A stretch of DNA of 64,000 nt, taken from NCBI RefSeq assembly GCF_023336735.1, contig NZ_JAMBAQ010000005.1, positions 49,812 through 113,811 on the forward strand, given 5' to 3'. Source of the DNA: Moraxella oculi (GTDB taxonomy: Bacteria > Pseudomonadota > Gammaproteobacteria > Pseudomonadales > Moraxellaceae). Positions 63,455 through 64,000 of this stretch are shown here, piece by piece. Position 1 is the first letter of the stretch. Every line of letters begins with the position of its first letter. Under the pieces are notes generated by a model. It was not told where the DNA came from, did not search any database, and saw nothing but the letters and a program-made list of their open reading frames with translations. Made by a program: the position numbers and the translations under genes.

Positions 63455-63798
63455 GATAATTTACCTTGTTGGATAGCGAATTTTAATGCGGGTGATTTTT
63501 TGCCAGGCGGGGTAAAATCAATCGTTGTTCCTTCCGGATTGCTTTTGGATACAGTGCGAAGTTGTACCTTTGAACCGTCTGGCAAAATAACAGTTTGAAT
63601 TTCGGAGCCATCTTTTGCTGTTCGGGATGCAACTTGCAAATTCTTCGAAATTTTCTTAAAATCAGCGACAAGATCTCTGCCTGACGGCAAATCAATATTG
63701 GTAAGACTTTTGCCGCTTGATGTGTCCTTACCAAAATAAATGATGTCATTTATTTTATCTTTAACCCAACCTACCGAGCTGGACTTAAAACAACTCAT
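63451..63798 (-). CDS. Module M1: toxin C-terminal fragment, family unknown
   Basis: 115 residues from the ATG at 63798. The part before about residue 10 is encoded by a junction repeat (SVGWV from GTAGGTTGGGTT). The domain is basic and beta-rich: KKISKNLQVASRTAKDGSEI, VILPDGSKVQLRTVS, TIDFTPPGKKSPALKF. There is no pretoxin or VENN part, so this is a bare toxin end, possibly recombined at the repeat. It is followed by its coupled immunity gene. Confidence 0.6.
   Translation of the reverse strand: MSCFKSSSVGWVKDKINDIIYFGKDTSSGKSLTNIDLPSGRDLVADFKKISKNLQVASRTAKDGSEIQTVILPDGSKVQLRTVSKSNPEGTTIDFTPPGKKSPALKFAIQQGKLS
63767..63778. repeat. Junction repeat core at the start of module M1
   Basis: ACCCAACCTACC on the plus strand (GGTAGGTTGGGT on minus), the same core as at 57355-57366 and 58522-58533, here inside the coding frame of the M1 toxin. 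Confidence 0.6.
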
Positions 63799-63895
63799 TT
63801 TTTAAGAATCGGACATTATCATCTTCTAATAATTTCCAGATTTTGCCTCATACCAACGAGTTGGGGTTATAGCCCATCAAAATAGTAATTTTTTA
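63779..63895 (-). pseudogene. Scrap of another toxin domain between the IS element and M1
   Basis: One minus-strand frame reads PTRWYEAKSGNY and then stops; a second reads GKIWKLLEDDNVRFLKNELF. WYEAKSG resembles the E-x-K active-site strand of restriction-endonuclease-fold toxins. Probably the tail of a further module, cut by the IS insertion or by recombination at the junction repeat. Short and uncertain. Confidence 0.3.
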
Positions 63896-63901
63896 TTTTT
63901 G

Positions 63902-64000
63902 TTGACTTCCTCCCCTCGCTAAACCGAGGGGATTCCTACTGCTAGACGGTCAAGCCCGACCGCAAGAATGTTCTTACTAGCATTGATATCTCTATCATGC
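63902..64000 (-). ncRNA. Likely omega-RNA (reRNA) region of the IS200/IS605 right end
   Basis: In IS605-type elements the tnpB 3' end and right end are transcribed as the guide scaffold for TnpB. Seen: a 7-bp hairpin CCCCTCG (63912-63918) and CGAGGGG (63925-63931) spanning the tnpB stop, then GAAGTCAA on the minus strand, whose TCAA (63905-63902) fits the right-end cleavage site known for IS608. The guide would then begin with the flanking bases from 63901 downward. Only the 3' part is in the window; the function is inferred. Confidence 0.4.
63919..64000 (-). CDS. tnpB: TnpB, RNA-guided nuclease of an IS200/IS605 element (3' end only)
   Basis: The last 26 codons and the TAG stop (63919-63921). 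The frame reads HDRDINASKNILAVGLDRLA and ends GIPSV; HDRDINASKNIL is the signature that follows the zinc ribbon and holds the last RuvC aspartate of TnpB. The gene continues beyond 64000. Whether tnpA is present cannot be seen. The element lies next to the toxin array and may have cut into it. Confidence 0.88.
   Translation of the reverse strand, partial: HDRDINASKNILAVGLDRLAVGIPSV

Larger units (their letters stand above)
55600..63900 (-). other. Array of six orphan VENN-type toxin/immunity modules
   Basis: Six consecutive blocks on one strand. Each has a pretoxin or toxin C-terminus, and blocks M1-M5 are each followed at once by a small immunity-like gene. M2, M3 and M4 carry the VENN motif after a shared segment ending DVNVAA-AEAVENN or a related form; M5 has VRWN instead. 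No block has a signal peptide, haemagglutination domain or TPS domain, and no TpsB/CdiB gene is near, so they are orphan cassettes, as described downstream of cdiA/fhaB genes. The parent gene probably lies beyond 64000, past the IS element. Confidence 0.85.

Noticed and set aside
1..64000. CRISPR array
   Set aside because: No regularly spaced short direct repeats were seen; the repeats in the toxin array are irregular and differ in length.

Overview
The window looks like chromosome from a Moraxellaceae gammaproteobacterium, most likely a Moraxella species. This is inferred from an AcrA-AcrB-OprM efflux operon, a large NAD-type glutamate dehydrogenase, a class Ia ribonucleotide reductase whose nrdA lies far from nrdB-yfaE, a PutA without a DNA-binding domain, a split ThrE-type exporter (YjjP/YjjB), moderate AT richness, and a VENN-type polymorphic toxin locus. 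No single marker fixes the species.

Layout. Bases 1-1724 hold the end of recD and dusB. Bases about 2240-8300 hold a decayed lambda-like prophage piece: tail completion protein, tail tube, tail assembly chaperone with a programmed -1 frameshift signal, an Arc-type repressor facing a frameshifted antirepressor, two broken tape-measure genes and a truncated gpI-like gene. It stops beside a tRNA-Cys/tRNA-Leu operon (8412-8595). Bases 9020-55580 are mostly housekeeping: acrA-acrB-oprM, yjjB/yjjP, ilvE, metZ, a Sel1-repeat protein, nrdB-yfaE, ppk2, an AarF/UbiB-like kinase gene, purD, an FAH hydrolase, an alpha/beta hydrolase with rubredoxin, uvrB, an unrecognised gene, gpmI, an S41 protease, xseA, NAD-GDH, rnd, recR, ybaB, nrdA, putA, an L,D-transpeptidase, a SIMPL protein, alr, dnaB and pdxA. 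Many units end in clear hairpin terminators.

Bases about 55600-63900 (minus strand) are an array of orphan toxin/immunity modules of the CdiA/FhaB (PT-VENN) type. Transcription runs from high to low coordinates, and I number the modules in that order. M1: unknown toxin plus immunity (63798-62927). M2: toxin with a possible Ntox21-like end plus immunity (62814-61433). M3: unknown toxin plus immunity (61345-60124). M4: barnase-like RNase plus barstar-like inhibitor (60053-58626). M5: unknown toxin plus Imm40-like protein (58560-57370). M6: Hint autoprocessing domain whose toxin has been lost by frameshift (57351-55600). None has a secretion-signal N-terminus or a TpsB partner in the window, so they look like a silent cassette store for a full-length gene probably lying beyond 64000. 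Short repeats sit at the module starts. A 221-bp segment is repeated in M3 and M5 with no difference that I can see and ends exactly at the VENN motif, which suggests shuffling by recombination. The right edge carries the 3' end of an IS200/IS605-family tnpB with a likely omega-RNA hairpin.

Several apparent single-base frameshifts (antirepressor, gdh 5' end, M4, M6) could be real decay or homopolymer errors in the assembly. All calls were made by reading the sequence; no database search was run.
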